From Alphaproteobacteria bacterium (GTDB taxonomy: Bacteria > Pseudomonadota > Alphaproteobacteria > Puniceispirillales > Puniceispirillaceae), in contig RFZL01000001.1 of assembly GCA_009920665.1 (NCBI GenBank), positions 106,821-170,820 of the forward strand: DNA of 64,000 bases, written 5' to 3'. The notes under the pieces were generated by a model. That model worked only from the letters and a program-made list of their open reading frames with translations. It did no database searches and had not been told where the DNA came from. Both the position numbers and the translations under genes were made by a program. Positions 63,075 through 64,000 of this stretch are shown here, piece by piece (positions within the stretch are counted from its first letter, which is position 1; the number at the start of each line of letters is the position of its first letter).

Positions 63075-63434
63075 ACCGGGCAACCGGCCGCGCTGAAGGC
63101 CGAATGGGAGGCCAAGGCGGCCGAACGGCGGGCCGAGCTGGAGCGCCAGCAGGACGCCACCGCCAAACGCGCCTGGAACACCTGGTCGAACGCCATCTGG
63201 GCCAGCCCCGATCATTGCGAGTATCTGGCCGAAAAGGGTCTAAAGGGGCACGGCGTGAAGATGACCGACCAGGGCGGGTTGCTGGTGCCGGTGCGCGACA
63301 TCGATGGCAGGCTCCACAGCCTGCAATACATCACCCGTGTCTCGAAGGCGTTCCTGAAGAACAGCCACAAGTCGGGCTGCATGCATGTGATCGACCCGAA
63401 CCGCTACCTTGGCAAGGGCAGCTATGGAAACGTT
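63075..63434 (+). pseudogene. Truncated plasmid/phage primase-like fragment
   Basis: An open frame follows the lysR stop with no start of its own. It reads as the internal part of a TOPRIM-containing primase/helicase or mobilisation protein: an Ala/Glu-rich helix, then AKRAWNTWSNAIWA, YLAEKGLKGHGVK, LLVPVRDIDGRLHSLQYI and FLKNSHKSGC. That last pattern is typical of primases carried on plasmids and integrated elements. Similarity fades after about 63434, and both ends are missing. It is most likely the relic of a mobile element. Confidence 0.6.
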
Positions 63435-63790
63435 GGACAAATGACCCAATGTTCAAACACCGCCTGCCGGAAAGTTCAAACACCGGTGGTTTTGAACCCG
63501 GAACATCAGGCTAAGGCATTGAAAAGATTTGGTGGAGCCAGACGGGATCGAACCGACGACCTCCTGCTTGCAAAGCCGCTTAAACCTGTAGCTATTCCAT
63601 TGAAATCCGTGAAAAACCGCCGTTTTTGCTATCAACATGAGCAGCGCAGTGAGCCAGTATACGTTAGAAATAGGTACGGCCGGGTACGGTCAGTAGGCAA
63701 ACGTAGCTACGTCGGAGGATGTGCTGCCTACGCCCTGGCGGCGTTTTCATGAAACACCACGATGAGTTGCAAGCACTCCCGGTTCCTGTT
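63435..63790. other. Non-coding stretch with tRNA-Ala fragment and boundary sequence
   Basis: Apart from the 46-nt tRNA fragment at 63530-63575, I see no convincing gene here. The interval joins the primase relic to the flagellar gene and has no clear operator or repeat beyond a weak A5C/GT5 hairpin near 63610-63630. Confidence 0.5.
63530..63575 (-). tRNA. 3' fragment of tRNA-Ala(TGC), probable attachment site
   Basis: Reading the minus strand, the segment starts with CTTTGCAAGCAGG, the anticodon loop (TGC) and 3' half of the anticodon stem. It then has AGGTC, the T arm with GGTTCGATCCC, the 3' acceptor strand TGGCTCC, and ends ACCA. The 5' half (D arm and 5' acceptor strand) is absent, and the base pairing upstream of the anticodon loop is broken (GCGGC where CCTGC is expected). 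Intact function is not possible. Such anticodon-to-CCA duplications are the typical footprint of tyrosine-recombinase integration at a tRNA gene. Confidence 0.8.
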
Positions 63791-64000
63791 TTACATCCGG
63801 ATGTTAATGATGGTTTGTGTCAGGCCGGTTGTTGTCTCAATCGCCTTCGCCGATGCCTGGAAGTTCCGCTGCGCGGTAATCAGGTTCACCAGCTCTTCGG
63901 TGATGTCGACGTTCGAACGTTCCAGCGAACCCGACAGGATGTTACCGAAGCCTTCAGAACCCGCTTCACCAACCTGCGGCGTACCGGAAACGGCCGTTTC
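63791..64000 (-). CDS. flgE: Flagellar hook protein FlgE, C-terminal part
   Basis: The frame is open from the right edge to a stop at 63791, giving the last 69 residues of a flagellar rod/hook protein. The C-terminal signature is plain: GSLERSNVDITEELVNLI, followed by TAQRNFQASAKAIETT and LTQTIINIRM. The ending favours FlgE over FlgG, which usually ends with a different leucine-rich tail, but only the C terminus is visible. It lies outside the mobile-element boundary and is probably core chromosome. Confidence 0.8.
   Translation of the reverse strand, partial: ETAVSGTPQVGEAGSEGFGNILSGSLERSNVDITEELVNLITAQRNFQASAKAIETTTGLTQTIINIRM

Noticed and set aside
63530..63600. A complete tRNA gene near the right edge
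   Set aside because: The D arm, 5' acceptor strand and 5' half of the anticodon stem are missing. Only the 3' part remains.
63255..63752. An intact 165-residue gene starting at 63255
   Set aside because: Similarity to the primase family begins upstream of this ATG in the same frame and ends at about 63434. The rest translates through the tRNA fragment.

Overview
The window looks like part of a GC-rich alphaproteobacterial chromosome, probably from a marine or other aquatic aerobe. That placement is inference. It rests on the tripartite (TRAP) transporters of both the DctPQM and TAXI types, alphaproteobacterial-style phosphonate (phnW-phnA-phnY) and aryl-demethylation genes, the tRNA-Ala 3' fragment, and a flagellar hook gene at the right edge. 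No rRNA, intact tRNA, CRISPR array or complete insertion sequence was seen.

Layout. 0-10.9 kb: the 3' end of a tartrate/D-malate dehydrogenase-type gene, HIT and DUF952 proteins, a flavin monooxygenase plus extradiol dioxygenase pair, a DUF2244 membrane protein, a tungstate-type ABC permease/ATPase pair without a binding protein, an SDR, a class III aminotransferase, a COG4529-like flavoprotein and a nucleoside hydrolase. 11-20 kb: a 1075-residue self-sufficient reductive dehalogenase fused to its own flavin/[2Fe-2S] reductase, an ArsH-type flavoprotein, a methyltransferase, a DUF1989 protein, pirin, an EamA exporter and a Gfo/Idh/MocA oxidoreductase. 20-34 kb: a phosphonate-centred block with a dipeptide/oligopeptide-type ABC transporter (binding protein frameshifted), a phosphonate monoester hydrolase-type enzyme, a LysR regulator divergent from phnW-phnA-phnY, and an MFS transporter. 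34-50 kb, almost all minus strand: an MFS gene coupled to an EamA remnant, P450, fused TAXI-TRAP permease and its binding protein, two aldehyde dehydrogenases, a flotillin, a coniferyl-alcohol-dehydrogenase-like SDR, and a complete Liv-type ABC system whose LivF carries a 198-residue extra tail. 50-63 kb: two GntR regulators (one frameshifted), an alpha/beta hydrolase, a LigM/DesA-type aryl O-demethylase, a flavin monooxygenase, an aldehyde dehydrogenase, an iron-type alcohol dehydrogenase, a DctPQM transporter, a signal-less NMT1/SsuA-like protein and a LysR regulator. 63-64 kb: a truncated primase-like gene, 46 nt of tRNA-Ala 3' sequence, and the C terminus of a flagellar hook protein.

How the genes fit together. 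Three accessory programmes stand out. (1) Dehalogenation: the fused RdhA would remove halogen from (halo)phenolic compounds using NAD(P)H, and the flavin monooxygenase/extradiol dioxygenase pair could open the resulting rings. (2) Phosphonates: ester hydrolysis, then 2-aminoethylphosphonate to phosphonoacetaldehyde (PhnW), phosphonoacetate (PhnY), and acetate plus phosphate (PhnA). (3) Lignin-like aromatic monomers: uptake by Liv, TAXI and DctPQM systems, side-chain alcohol and aldehyde oxidation, tetrahydrofolate-dependent O-demethylation and ring hydroxylation. The tRNA-Ala fragment next to a broken primase gene suggests that the right end of the catabolic block is an integration boundary. 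Several intergenic regions hold 13-18 bp tandem repeats. The most striking, at 7078-7150, is a chain of five-codon mini-ORFs running into the start of the aminotransferase gene.
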